Below, piece by piece: positions 1 to 6,953 of a stretch of 7,968 nucleotides of DNA. Numbering within the stretch: the first letter of the stretch is position 1; each line of letters starts with the position of its first letter. The stretch lies in the NCBI GenBank assembly GCA_027449005.1, contig DAIDML010000074.1, positions 1 through 7,968 on the forward strand, given 5' to 3'. The stretch comes from Erysipelotrichaceae bacterium. Lineage in GTDB: Bacteria; Bacillota_I; Bacilli_A; Erysipelotrichales; Erysipelotrichaceae. The position numbers were made by a program, and so were the translations under genes. The notes beneath the pieces were generated by a model that searched no databases, had not been told where the DNA came from, and saw only the letters and a program-made list of their open reading frames with translations.

Positions 1-126
1 ATTGTGAACCACTTATCTCTCTTTTTCAATTTGAATTACTTATGTCCTTTTTGACTGGACGTTACTTTTTCAAATAACTAAAATATTATTTTAGAAATTC
101 CTTCAATTTTATTAAGGACTTTCATA

Positions 127-135
127 TGCTATACT
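127..135 (+). promoter_or_regulatory. Extended -10 promoter of the membrane protein/alr unit
   Basis: TATACT at 130-135 is preceded by TGC at 127-129, giving an extended -10 box. No good -35 is present: the hexamer at 17-bp spacing (107-112) is TTTTAT, a weak match, which is acceptable for extended -10 promoters. The predicted transcription start is about 142, so the 5' leader would be only about 13 nt and would begin at the ribosome site. This is inferred from the sequence only. Confidence 0.55.
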
Positions 136-142
136 AAAGAGC

Positions 143-147
143 AGAGG
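143..147 (+). promoter_or_regulatory. Ribosome binding site choosing ATG 155
   Basis: AGAGG at 143-147 lies 7 nt before the ATG at 155 but only 1 nt before the ATG at 149. The second ATG is therefore the better start for the membrane protein gene. Confidence 0.5.
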
Positions 148-154
148 TATGAAT

Positions 155-580
155 ATGAAGCTGTACAATTTCGGAAGATTTTCTGGGGGAAAAAGATTAT
201 GGAAAGGAACATTATATACTTTACCTATAGCGTTGGGTTCAAGCGTTCTTTTAGGTATCCTACAAAATATAATATCTTTACAACTCTCGCTAACATATCT
301 ACTTGTAGCATATATAATTGCTAATACATTTAGAAAATATGGAAGATCCGTTTCAATTAATGCAAGTTATATTTCAATTGCGATTTTTGTATTATCGATT
401 TTTGTAATTGATTTATTTACTGTTATAGGTTTAAACGTCCCCACCTTTGGATTAATGGCTTTCTTTACTCCACTGTTTTTGGCCAATATATTAGATATTA
501 GATCAATCCCTTCAATCATTAATCTACTCATTATAGTTTACTCAATTAATATTGTTTATAGAAACTCAAGGATTGTATAG
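155..580 (+). CDS. Small multi-span membrane protein of unknown function
   Basis: I do not recognise this 141-residue protein. It has a basic N-terminus (R8, K13, R14, K17) and then about five hydrophobic segments near residues 20-40, 46-59, 71-93, 98-113 and 119-134. A hydrophilic loop at about 60-70 (RKYGRSVSIN) lies between segments 2 and 3. There is no signal-peptidase site and no catalytic motif I can name. The N-terminal end is probably cytoplasmic by the positive-inside rule. I start it at ATG 155 rather than ATG 149 because of the spacing from the AGAGG site. It ends in TAG at 578-580, one base before the racemase ATG, and its 3' end contains the racemase ribosome site, so the two genes are almost certainly co-transcribed and probably translationally coupled. 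It is too short to be the membrane domain of a VanT-type serine racemase. The ORF is credible because of its ribosome site, coupling and strongly hydrophobic composition; its function is unknown. Confidence 0.75.
   Translation: MKLYNFGRFSGGKRLWKGTLYTLPIALGSSVLLGILQNIISLQLSLTYLLVAYIIANTFRKYGRSVSINASYISIAIFVLSIFVIDLFTVIGLNVPTFGLMAFFTPLFLANILDIRSIPSIINLLIIVYSINIVYRNSRIV
568..572 (+). promoter_or_regulatory. Ribosome binding site choosing the racemase start
   Basis: AAGGA at 568-572 is 9 nt upstream of ATG 582. The same reading frame is open back to a TTG at 552, but that start has no ribosome site and would add 10 residues that do not resemble the family N-terminus. ATG 582 is preferred. Confidence 0.7.
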
Positions 581-581
581 C

Positions 582-1673
582 ATGTATAATCGCCCCACTT
601 ATCTAGAAATTAATCTAGATGCTTTAAAACACAATTATGAATACTTGAAATCAATCTCCAATAAGGATGTTTTTGCTGTGGTAAAAGCCAATGCATATGG
701 ACACGGTATGATTGGAATATCTAAATATCTTGATACTCTAAATTGCTCTTACATTTGTGTTTCATCACTAGATGAGGCAATGCGCTTAAGAAATAAAGGT
801 GTTGTTTCACCACTATTAATTCTTGGTTACGTTAAGTTAACTCAACAAGTGATTACCACTGTTTCAAAAAATCAGATCACTCTTAGCGCTATTTCAATTG
901 AGTGGTTTAAAGAATTGATTACCTATAACTTAACTAACACACCAATTACACTTCATATTGAAATGGATACCGGAATGAATAGATTAGGATTTAAAGACGT
1001 TACTGATGTAACATTCATGATTGAATCCTCAAAAGAGAAAAACATCATTTGGGAAGGCATCTACACTCATTTTCATAGTTCCGACAAACAAGATGGATCC
1101 ACCCAAAAGCAACTAATCTTCTTCAAGAACATGCTGGATGAAATAAACTATGATTTCAAATGGGTTCACACATCAAATAGTGATGCCACCCTAAATCTTG
1201 AGGATACGATCTCAAATGCCACTAGACCTGGACTTGCGTTGTATGGATACTCTAGTGTTCCTTCAGAGTTAGTCCCTATTATGCACTTCTATTCTCACAT
1301 TACACAAATGAAACTCTTAAAAAAACATGAAACTGTTAGCTATGGGGCAACTTATACTGCAGAAAATGATACATGGATAGGTATTGTACCAGTTGGTTAT
1401 GCAGATGGGCTCCCAATCGGCTTAAGTAACAATTTCAATGTCTACATTGGAAATGAATCGTGTCCAATTGTTGGAAAGATATGCATGGATCAGTTGATGA
1501 TCAAACTTCCAAGCCACACTGTAGCTGATAAAGTAACAATAAGTGGAACTATAAGCAACTTTGAAACAATGGCCAAACTTACAAACACTATTACATACGA
1601 AATATTGACTTGTTTGAATATTAGAATTCATCGTATCTTCAGAATCAACAATCAAGTTTTCATAGAAGAATAA
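582..1673 (+). CDS. alr: Alanine racemase (PLP-dependent, fold type III)
   Basis: This enzyme interconverts L- and D-alanine in the cytoplasm and supplies D-Ala for peptidoglycan. The product is 363 residues, within the usual range for the family. K35 in VVKANAYGHG is the PLP-binding lysine, heading the N-terminal TIM-barrel domain. R134 lies in DTGMNRLGF. HTSNSDAT (196-203) and R215 in TRPGLALYG match the cofactor phosphate and pyridine contacts. Y254 in VSYGATY is the second catalytic base, contributed across the dimer. GYADG is at 272-276 and CMDQ at 301-304. Y339 in TYEI matches the tyrosine (Tyr354 in the Geobacillus enzyme) that favours alanine over serine, so a D-serine (VanT-type) role is unlikely. 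The usual RVPR near the C-terminus reads RIHR here. The start at 582 rests on the AAGGA site. The gene lies 1 nt after the membrane protein gene and ends inside a terminator hairpin. Whether it is the cell's only alr is not visible. Confidence 0.93.
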   Translation: MYNRPTYLEINLDALKHNYEYLKSISNKDVFAVVKANAYGHGMIGISKYLDTLNCSYICVSSLDEAMRLRNKGVVSPLLILGYVKLTQQVITTVSKNQITLSAISIEWFKELITYNLTNTPITLHIEMDTGMNRLGFKDVTDVTFMIESSKEKNIIWEGIYTHFHSSDKQDGSTQKQLIFFKNMLDEINYDFKWVHTSNSDATLNLEDTISNATRPGLALYGYSSVPSELVPIMHFYSHITQMKLLKKHETVSYGATYTAENDTWIGIVPVGYADGLPIGLSNNFNVYIGNESCPIVGKICMDQLMIKLPSHTVADKVTISGTISNFETMAKLTNTITYEILTCLNIRIHRIFRINNQVFIEE

Positions 1674-1702
1674 GAAAAAAGCGATCACTCGCTTTTTTCT
1701 TA
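1671..1702. terminator. Bidirectional Rho-independent terminator after alr
   Basis: A perfect 14-bp inverted repeat (1671-1684 with 1689-1702) surrounds a 4-nt loop. The central GCGA/TCGC is flanked by A6 and T6, so a U-tract follows the stem on either strand. The racemase stop codon TAA (1671-1673) is its first three bases. It ends the alr mRNA on the plus strand and, on the minus strand, would end the transporter mRNA about 110 nt past its stop codon. Confidence 0.9.
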
Positions 1703-1706
1703 AGGG

Positions 1707-1809
1707 GAAAGAATTTCCTGTATGGTTGATTTTATCAAGTTTTTGTAGGAGAAGAGGTCCATACAGCGCAACTTAATTGCAACCTCATGATATCCTACAC
1801 GGGACTTTC
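1707..1809. other. Putative H-type pseudoknot RNA element (strand unresolved)
   Basis: This non-coding stretch between convergent genes carries perfectly complementary segments in pseudoknot order. Stem 1 is 1718-1725 with 1759-1766 (8 bp). Stem 2 is 1744-1750 with 1793-1799 (7 bp) continuing through a 3x6 internal loop into 1754-1758 with 1782-1786 (5 bp). Stem 2's inner 5' strand abuts stem 1's 3' strand with no intervening base, allowing coaxial stacking. Loop 1 contains a small hairpin (1726-1730/1734-1738) and loop 3 another (1768-1771/1777-1780). A weak closing stem is possible at 1707-1711/1805-1809. All pairs are Watson-Crick, so the strand cannot be read from G-U pairs. On the minus strand it would lie in the transporter 3' UTR just ahead of the terminator; on the plus strand it lies beyond the alr terminator. 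I could not match it to a riboswitch or ribozyme class that I know. Confidence 0.5.
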
Positions 1810-1811
1810 AA

Positions 1812-2972
1812 TTATATTTTAGTTTTGTGAAATTGTGTGAGCTTGAAAGTAAGCAATAATGAAACAATTAAAGTAATTGAGAATAAATAAAGTGTGGCGT
1901 TGTAACCCACATGTTCAACAAGAATTCCAGATACTAAAGGTGTAAAAAAAGCAGGAAATGCACCAAAGACTGCTAACCCTAACATTTGAGCACTGCTTCT
2001 CAATTTAAGTGGGGTTATTTTTTCAATCATAAACTTTTGAGCTATAAAAGAAAGCGGAAATGTTATACCTTGAAATAGAGAGATGTAGAGTATTTGTTGA
2101 GGTGTTGTAGCTAATCCATTAAGCCCAATTCGTACAATAAAGAAGATAACTGACACTCTTAGAACACTTAGCATATTGAATTTAATCAGAATCCATGTAC
2201 TTAGAAACAATATCGGCATTTCAATAACCGCTTGAATTGACCATTTTAAAGCAACATCGTTATTGGTTGCGCCTAGTTCCAACATTTTATCAATTACTGT
2301 GAAGTTATCTGTATTAAAACCTATGTTAATGACTGTGAATATTAAAATCAAAATGACATAATCAGGTGTACGAAGCAATTCTTTAATATCTTTAAACTTA
2401 AGTTCAGCTGTTTCAATGTCTTCTACATCTTTCTGCTTCATGGTTAATACCAAACTTAATACAACCATAATGATGATCAAGTAAGACAAAATTGGATATC
2501 CATATAAATTAACTACTAATGAGGTTATTGGAGCAGTCAAGGCCCATCCTATTGAACCAAATGCACGGATTGCACCAAACTTCAGTCTTATTTTTTCGTC
2601 TGAGAGTAATGTCCACGTTTCTAAGAAACCTGCTAAGGTTCGAAACAAAGACCCCACTAAAGAGACCAGTAGTAGTATGAAGAAAAAATTTGAACTTGTC
2701 GATTGATATAGAATAAAAGACAGGACTCCAAGGATGACATATGAGACATTAAATATTGGTTTAATGGTATTGTATTTATCACTGAAAAAACCATAGATTA
2801 CTTGAATCACTAAAGTTAACAAAGAGACAGAGGATAAAATCAATCCTCTTTCAAAAATTGTAAACCCTAAGTATGTTAAGAATGGAATAATTTGAGTATA
2901 AATAAAAGCAAATGAGCCAAAAACAAAAAAGTAAATCGAGTATGGTAGAATGGTGTTCACTAGTTTTCTCAT
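1812..2972 (-). CDS. MFS transporter, LacY/HcaT-like (MFS_1_like) group
   Basis: This is a 386-residue inner-membrane carrier with about 12 hydrophobic segments and a charged central loop at roughly residues 178-200, the normal length and two-halves layout of the major facilitator superfamily. YGFFSDKY (60-67) is the loop 2-3 motif A (GxxxDK). RAFGSIG (136-142) matches the R-x-x-GSxG signature seen in the LacY, nucleoside-symporter and HcaT (phenylpropionate) branch, and the stretch after QGITFP (301-306), including LRSSAQML (324-331), matches the same branch. Substrate cannot be named from sequence; sugars, nucleosides and aromatic acids are all known in relatives. The ATG at 2972 has no ribosome site, and the promoter puts the mRNA start at or next to it. 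The gene is convergent with alr and lies only about 40 bp after the suf terminator, so it is an independent unit. It ends in TAA. Confidence 0.85.
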   Translation of the reverse strand: MRKLVNTILPYSIYFFVFGSFAFIYTQIIPFLTYLGFTIFERGLILSSVSLLTLVIQVIYGFFSDKYNTIKPIFNVSYVILGVLSFILYQSTSSNFFFILLLVSLVGSLFRTLAGFLETWTLLSDEKIRLKFGAIRAFGSIGWALTAPITSLVVNLYGYPILSYLIIIMVVLSLVLTMKQKDVEDIETAELKFKDIKELLRTPDYVILILIFTVINIGFNTDNFTVIDKMLELGATNNDVALKWSIQAVIEMPILFLSTWILIKFNMLSVLRVSVIFFIVRIGLNGLATTPQQILYISLFQGITFPLSFIAQKFMIEKITPLKLRSSAQMLGLAVFGAFPAFFTPLVSGILVEHVGYNATLYLFSITLIVSLLLTFKLTQFHKTKI

Positions 2973-2978
2973 TGAAAT

Positions 2979-3007
2979 ATCATAGTTTATTTATGCTTAA
3001 GTTGCAA
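2979..3007 (-). promoter_or_regulatory. Promoter of the MFS transporter gene
   Basis: Read on the minus strand, TTGCAA (-35, positions 3007-3002) and TATGAT (-10, positions 2984-2979) are separated by exactly 17 bp. It sits between the suf terminator and the transporter ATG. The predicted start of transcription (7 nt after the -10) is about 2972, the A of the ATG. Confidence 0.65.
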
Positions 3008-3011
3008 GATG

Positions 3012-3040
3012 AAAAAACCCTCACAGGTCGTGAGGGCTTT
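3012..3040 (-). terminator. Rho-independent terminator of the suf operon
   Basis: On the minus strand, CCCTCAC and GTGAGGG (3036-3030 and 3024-3018) form a 7-bp GC-rich stem with a 5-nt loop, followed by TTTTTT (3017-3012). The stem can extend through a G-U pair into A-U pairs. It begins 6 nt after the sufB stop codon. Confidence 0.9.
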
Positions 3041-3045
3041 ATGTA

Positions 3046-4464
3046 TTATCCAATTGATCCAATCATGTCTAGTCTCATCAACTGATTTAACTCAACTGCG
3101 TATTCCATAGGAAGTTCACGTGTGAACGGTTCTAGGAATCCGAGAATAATCGTTTCTGCTGCTTGTTCTTCAGTTAATCCACGGGACATAAGATAGAAGA
3201 GTTGCTCTTCTGAAATCTTTGATACTGAAGCTTCGTGTTCGACTGTTGATTGATGTGTTGTTACCACGTTAGTAGGTAGTGTATCACTTGTTGAGCGATC
3301 ATCTAAAAGTAAAGTGTCACACTCAATTTTTGATTTTGCTCCTACTGCTCTCGCTGTATGTTTGATTAAACCGCGATAGTTGACCGCTCCACCATTACGA
3401 GCGATTGATTTAGAAATAATTGTACTTGAAGTATGTGGTGCTAAATGAATCATTTTAGCTCCTGCATCAAGAACTTGACCATTGCCTGCAACGGCAATTG
3501 AAATGGTCATACCACGTGCATATTCTCCAGCAAGGACACAAGCTGGATACTTCATAGTAATTGAAGAACCAATGTTTCCATCAATCCACTCCATCACTCC
3601 ATGGCTTTCAACATAGGCTCGTTTGGTTACCAAGTTTAAAACATTTGTACTCCAGTTTTGAACGGTAGTATATCGGCATTTTGCATTCTTTGCTACATAG
3701 ATCTCAACAACTGCTGCATGCAACGAATCCTTCGAATAAGATGGAGCTGTACAACCTTCAACATAGTGGACGTCTGCACCTTCATCAACGATGATCAACG
3801 TACGTTCAAATTGTCCCATGCTTTCGGAGTTTATTCTGAAATAGGATTGGAGTGGTTTATCTAATTTAACTCCTTTAGGAACATAGATAAATGAACCTCC
3901 AGACCACACTGCGCTGTTTAGAGCTGCAAATTTATTGTCTGTTGGTGGAATGATGGTTCCAAAGTACTTCTTAAATAACTCAGGGTGTTCACGTAAACCA
4001 CTGTCTGTATCTAAGAAGATAACCCCTTTATCTGTTACTTCCTGAAGCATGTTATGATAAACAACTTCTGATTCATACTGTGTTGAAATACCAGCCAGGT
4101 ATTTTTGCTCAGCTTCTGGTAAGCCTAAGCGATCAAATGTGTTTTTAATCGTCTCAGGAACATCGTCCCAGCTTTTTTCTTGTCGCTCACTTGGTTTAAC
4201 ATAATACGTGAAATCTTGAAATTCAATTTGATTAAGGTTTGCTCCCCATTGTGGCATTGGCTTTGCTTCAAATGCATGGAATGAACTGAGTCTGAACTCT
4301 TTCATCCATTCAGGCTCTCCTTTAATCTGTGAAATCTCAGCCACAATATCATCGTTAATTCCTTTTGCGGTACGGTAAATACTGACATCTTTGTCCGCAA
4401 AACCATATTTATATTCATCCTTTGGAATATTCTTTATATTCTCTTCAAAGGTTATTTCTGCCAT
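3046..4464 (-). CDS. sufB: Fe-S cluster assembly scaffold SufB
   Basis: SufB is the core scaffold of the cytoplasmic SufBCD complex, on which sulfide and iron are assembled into clusters. The product has 472 residues, normal for the family. It has an N-terminal helical domain (about 1-180), then the right-handed beta-helix core with [14 protein letters not shown] (188-201), EGCTAP (236-241, C238) and ECDTLLL (381-387, C382). C238 and C382 correspond by motif to Cys254 and the essential Cys405 of E. coli SufB. E411 in [10 protein letters not shown] matches the conserved Glu434, and QLFYLMSRG (421-429) opens the SufC-binding C-terminal domain. An upstream in-frame ATG at 4503 lies inside sufU; I choose ATG 4464 because GTGAGGA lies 5 nt before it. 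The start follows the sufU TAA by one base, so translation is probably coupled. It is the last gene of the operon; Firmicutes place sufB last. Confidence 0.97.
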   Translation of the reverse strand: MAEITFEENIKNIPKDEYKYGFADKDVSIYRTAKGINDDIVAEISQIKGEPEWMKEFRLSSFHAFEAKPMPQWGANLNQIEFQDFTYYVKPSERQEKSWDDVPETIKNTFDRLGLPEAEQKYLAGISTQYESEVVYHNMLQEVTDKGVIFLDTDSGLREHPELFKKYFGTIIPPTDNKFAALNSAVWSGGSFIYVPKGVKLDKPLQSYFRINSESMGQFERTLIIVDEGADVHYVEGCTAPSYSKDSLHAAVVEIYVAKNAKCRYTTVQNWSTNVLNLVTKRAYVESHGVMEWIDGNIGSSITMKYPACVLAGEYARGMTISIAVAGNGQVLDAGAKMIHLAPHTSSTIISKSIARNGGAVNYRGLIKHTARAVGAKSKIECDTLLLDDRSTSDTLPTNVVTTHQSTVEHEASVSKISEEQLFYLMSRGLTEEQAAETIILGFLEPFTRELPMEYAVELNQLMRLDMIGSIG

Positions 4465-4465
4465 G

Positions 4466-4900
4466 TTATTCCTCACTTTCTGCAATGATTTGCGAGAGTG
4501 CATCCCATCCTATGAGTGCACATTTTATGCGATTGGCTTGTTTGCCTATGTTTGAGAAGGCAATTGCTTCTTCTAATGTTTCTGCGTCAAATGATTCAAG
4601 GTTCACCATTTTACGGTATTCCATGATGATGTGCTTCGCTTCATCCAACGTTTTCCCTTTGACAAGTTCACTTAGAATCGAAGTTGATGCAGTTGAAATC
4701 GTGCACGCTTGACCTGTAAACCTAAAATCTTTGATAACTCCATGGTCTAGTTTGACATAGACCATAATATCATCGATACAAGACTCAGAATTCATATGAA
4801 CAGATTTACAATCATGATCATGACATTCTCGTCGATTGCGAGGATATTGGTAATGATCCATGATAATACTTCTCATTAATTGTGGATCGTTGATGTCCAT
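4466..4900 (-). CDS. sufU: Zinc-dependent sulfurtransferase SufU
   Basis: SufU accepts persulfide sulfur from SufS and passes it to the SufBCD scaffold. The product has 144 residues. The zinc ligands known from B. subtilis SufU are all present: C41 and D43 in ESCIDD, C66 in GQACTIS, and C127 in RIKCALIGW. The insertion between the second and third cysteines that separates SufU from the scaffold IscU is also present (about 80-120). The usual glycine between Cys41 and Asp43 is isoleucine. An unusual cluster, C26-H-D-H-D-C31, lies ahead of the zinc site. The start is certain: AGGAGG (plus-strand positions 4908-4913) lies 7 nt upstream, overlapping the sufS stop codon. The gap to sufS is 11 nt and to sufB one base. 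Confidence 0.95.
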   Translation of the reverse strand: MDINDPQLMRSIIMDHYQYPRNRRECHDHDCKSVHMNSESCIDDIMVYVKLDHGVIKDFRFTGQACTISTASTSILSELVKGKTLDEAKHIIMEYRKMVNLESFDAETLEEAIAFSNIGKQANRIKCALIGWDALSQIIAESEE

Positions 4901-4907
4901 GATTGCA

Positions 4908-4913
4908 CCTCCT
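4908..4913 (-). promoter_or_regulatory. Consensus ribosome binding site of sufU
   Basis: A perfect AGGAGG lies 7 nt before the sufU ATG and overlaps the TAG of sufS. It is the strongest ribosome site in the operon, which could favour high SufU synthesis relative to its neighbours. Confidence 0.85.
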
Positions 4914-6138
4914 ATATGTATAAATCAACGCATTTTTCGAGCGTGATGTCTCTTAACACTTCCACTAAGTGATCAACTTCATCAATAGTGTTGTATACAT
5001 AAAAACTTGCCCTTAATGTTTCTGTTACTCCAATGACATGATGGATTAACTTTGCACAGTGATTGCCAGCTCTCACTGCAATACCATGAGAACTTAAATA
5101 GGCTGCCGCATCTTGAGCAAAAATGCCTTCAACATTAAAGATCACAATCCCAGTGTCTGTACTTGGATTATACACTGTGATGTGTTTAAAGTCTTGTATC
5201 TTACTTAGGAAATGGTTTTTAAGGATCACTTCATGTTCATGAATATGATGCATTCCAACACTATCCAGAAATTGAAGGGCAGACTTTAATGCGATGGTTG
5301 ATTCAATGGCTGGTGTTCCTGCTTCAAATCGTGTTGGTACAGATTTTAGGATGACTTCTCCTTGTTCATTGAACTGAGCATTGGACCCACCACCTAGTTT
5401 GATACTTTTAAGTTGTTCTAACCATTCTTTCTTGCCATACAATACACCTACACCTGTTGGTGAGCACATTTTATGACCTGACCATGCTAAGAAATCGACA
5501 TCCAATGCTTTAACATCCATTTTGATATGCGCCACACTCTGTGCCCCATCCAGTATGACCACCATATTTCTTTGATGAGCCATTTTAATGATGTCTTCAA
5601 CAGGATTAATGAATCCCAAGACATTTGAAACATGAACAAGAGTGATGAACTTGACCTTACTGTGAAGGGCTTGGTCCAACTTAGATAAATCAATTCTTCC
5701 TTCTTCTGTTAGTTTGAAATATTCAATCTTCGCTTTTCTTCTTTTTGCAACTTCAATCCAAGGAAGTAAATTTGAAGCATGATCGGTATGCGTTGTGAGA
5801 ATAACATCTCCTTCATTAAGGTGATGTTCTAAACCATATGCAATCGCATTGAGTCCTTCAGTCGCTCCTGATGTAAACACAATTTCATTAACGTCTGCGT
5901 TGATGAACTTAGCTACCGACACTCTTGCTTCCTCATACTCATTTGAAATGTCATAAGAAAGTTGATAATCTCCACGATGAATATTAACTGATTGAGAGGA
6001 TAAGATTCGTGTTACATCATTGATAACACTTTGGGGTTTGAGTGTAGTGGCTGCATTATCAAAATAGATTAATGGCTTACCACTCATCTTTGTTTTTAGG
6101 ATTGGAAATTGTGCTCGAATGTGATTTAAATCAAGCAT
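4912..6138 (-). CDS. sufS: Cysteine desulfurase SufS
   Basis: This group II PLP enzyme converts L-cysteine to L-alanine and leaves a persulfide for SufU. The product has 408 residues, normal length. Visible residues: IYFDNAATT (24-32) at the N-terminus; H120 in THTDHASN, which stacks on PLP; D197 in DGAQ, which binds the pyridine nitrogen; K223 in SGHKM, the Schiff-base lysine; FEAGTP (271-276); the catalytic cysteine C361 in RAGNHCAKL; and R376 in LRASFY, which binds the substrate carboxylate. The cysteine loop reads GNHCAK, where many SufS proteins have GHHCAQ; I associate this variant with Erysipelotrichia/Mollicutes relatives, but from memory only. The start codon overlaps the 3' end of sufD by 13 nt, with AAAAAGG 10 nt upstream. 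The stop codon TAG overlaps the sufU ribosome site. Confidence 0.97.
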   Translation of the reverse strand: MLDLNHIRAQFPILKTKMSGKPLIYFDNAATTLKPQSVINDVTRILSSQSVNIHRGDYQLSYDISNEYEEARVSVAKFINADVNEIVFTSGATEGLNAIAYGLEHHLNEGDVILTTHTDHASNLLPWIEVAKRRKAKIEYFKLTEEGRIDLSKLDQALHSKVKFITLVHVSNVLGFINPVEDIIKMAHQRNMVVILDGAQSVAHIKMDVKALDVDFLAWSGHKMCSPTGVGVLYGKKEWLEQLKSIKLGGGSNAQFNEQGEVILKSVPTRFEAGTPAIESTIALKSALQFLDSVGMHHIHEHEVILKNHFLSKIQDFKHITVYNPSTDTGIVIFNVEGIFAQDAAAYLSSHGIAVRAGNHCAKLIHHVIGVTETLRASFYVYNTIDEVDHLVEVLRDITLEKCVDLYI

Positions 6139-6953
6139 GATTCGGCAACCTTTTTGATAACCGCTTCTCTTAATGCTTCTTTAACTACATCATTTTCAAT
6201 GACATCCACAATTGGCATGAGATATCCTAAGGAAATGAGTTTTAGTGATTCACTACGTGACATACCACGAGATTGAAGATAATACACTTGAAGTACATCA
6301 GGTTGTCCTACTGAAGCAGCATGAGATGCTTCAACATCGTTCTCATCAATAATCAATTGAGGATTCACTGAAGTGTTTGGTTTAGTATCAAAGTTCATGA
6401 CTCGACTGGTTTGATGTGTTTTTGAGTTTTTGGCTTTACTTTGAATGACTCCAACAACATCCAGCTTCAACATGCATTCCTTCAATACAATCCCATAGGT
6501 ATTGATTTCTGCATACGTATTGCCTTTAATATGATTCGCTGTTAAGACTGCTTCAAGTTTAGATTGAACAAGTGTTGCTCCTCTAACATTGATCACTGCT
6601 CCTTCTTCAACTAAATCATAATTAACATGTTTGATATGACTGCCTGCCGTTAATTCACCTACTGCCAATAAAACGTTGGAGTTACGCATTAATGACCAAC
6701 GTTCTTCAAAATGAATGGACTCATCACTTTGGTTCATTTCCAAAATAGCCCAATCGGCTGATTCTTCAATTTTGACATTCAATGTGAGTTTTCCATGACC
6801 AGCAATGTTAATGAGCGCATTCCCTTTTGTTCTCTTAGGAGCAATCAAGGTCACTTCCATTTCATCACTCACTTGAATGTTGATTGTATGTAGTCCTCCT
6901 ACTTCAAATTCTAAAGTTGAACTTTTTACAATCACACTTTCAAGATTAGACAT
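6126..6953 (-). CDS. sufD: Fe-S cluster assembly protein SufD (short form)
   Basis: SufD pairs with SufB to form the scaffold heterodimer and binds a SufC subunit; in E. coli it is tied to iron entry. The product has only 275 residues, against more than 400 for E. coli and B. subtilis SufD. Beta-helix core sequence begins almost at once, so the N-terminal helical domain is reduced or absent. The C-terminal hallmarks are intact: PQLIIDENDVEASH (198-211) with H211 matching the functional His360 of E. coli SufD, then VYYLQSRGMS (223-232), the SufC contact region. There is no frameshift remnant upstream: sufC occupies that DNA. An in-frame ATG at 6977 lies inside sufC; I prefer ATG 6953, with AAGGGGG 6 nt upstream. 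The start overlaps the sufC stop by 8 nt and the end overlaps sufS by 13 nt. Identity rests on the C-terminal motif and the operon position. Confidence 0.92.
   Translation of the reverse strand: MSNLESVIVKSSTLEFEVGGLHTINIQVSDEMEVTLIAPKRTKGNALINIAGHGKLTLNVKIEESADWAILEMNQSDESIHFEERWSLMRNSNVLLAVGELTAGSHIKHVNYDLVEEGAVINVRGATLVQSKLEAVLTANHIKGNTYAEINTYGIVLKECMLKLDVVGVIQSKAKNSKTHQTSRVMNFDTKPNTSVNPQLIIDENDVEASHAASVGQPDVLQVYYLQSRGMSRSESLKLISLGYLMPIVDVIENDVVKEALREAVIKKVAESCLI

Noticed and set aside
51..80. TTGACT (51-56) as the -35 of the first gene
   Set aside because: No acceptable -10 lies 16-19 bp downstream; TAACTA at 75-80 is a poor match, while the extended -10 at 127-135 is much better.
114..137. 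Three-codon leader ORF (ATG CTA TAC TAA) with an AAGGA site
   Set aside because: It overlaps the likely -10 box, so it would lie upstream of the transcription start.
552..581. In-frame TTG start extending the racemase by 10 residues
   Set aside because: It has no ribosome site, overlaps the membrane protein gene, and the added residues do not fit the family N-terminus; ATG 582 has AAGGA at 9 nt.
582..1673. VanT-type serine racemase of a vancomycin-resistance cluster
   Set aside because: The membrane partner is far too short for the VanT membrane domain, the tyrosine that favours alanine is present (Y339), and there are no van genes nearby.
1422..1688. Minus-strand ORF of 88 residues opposite alr
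   Set aside because: It is a shadow of alr, with no ribosome site or recognisable protein features.
1707..1809. HDV-like or hammerhead self-cleaving ribozyme
   Set aside because: The strand order of the helices does not match HDV-type topology in either orientation, and the hammerhead core sequences CUGAUGA and GAAA are not found in the required arrangement. An unknown class remains possible.
3658..3864. Plus-strand ORF of 68 residues opposite sufB
   Set aside because: It is antisense to highly conserved sufB sequence and has no independent signals.
4422..4712. Plus-strand ORF of 96 residues opposite the sufB/sufU junction
   Set aside because: It is antisense to two confident genes, with no promoter or family resemblance.
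5487..5693. Minus-strand ORF of 68 residues within sufS in another frame
   Set aside because: It is an out-of-frame shadow of the conserved SufS core.
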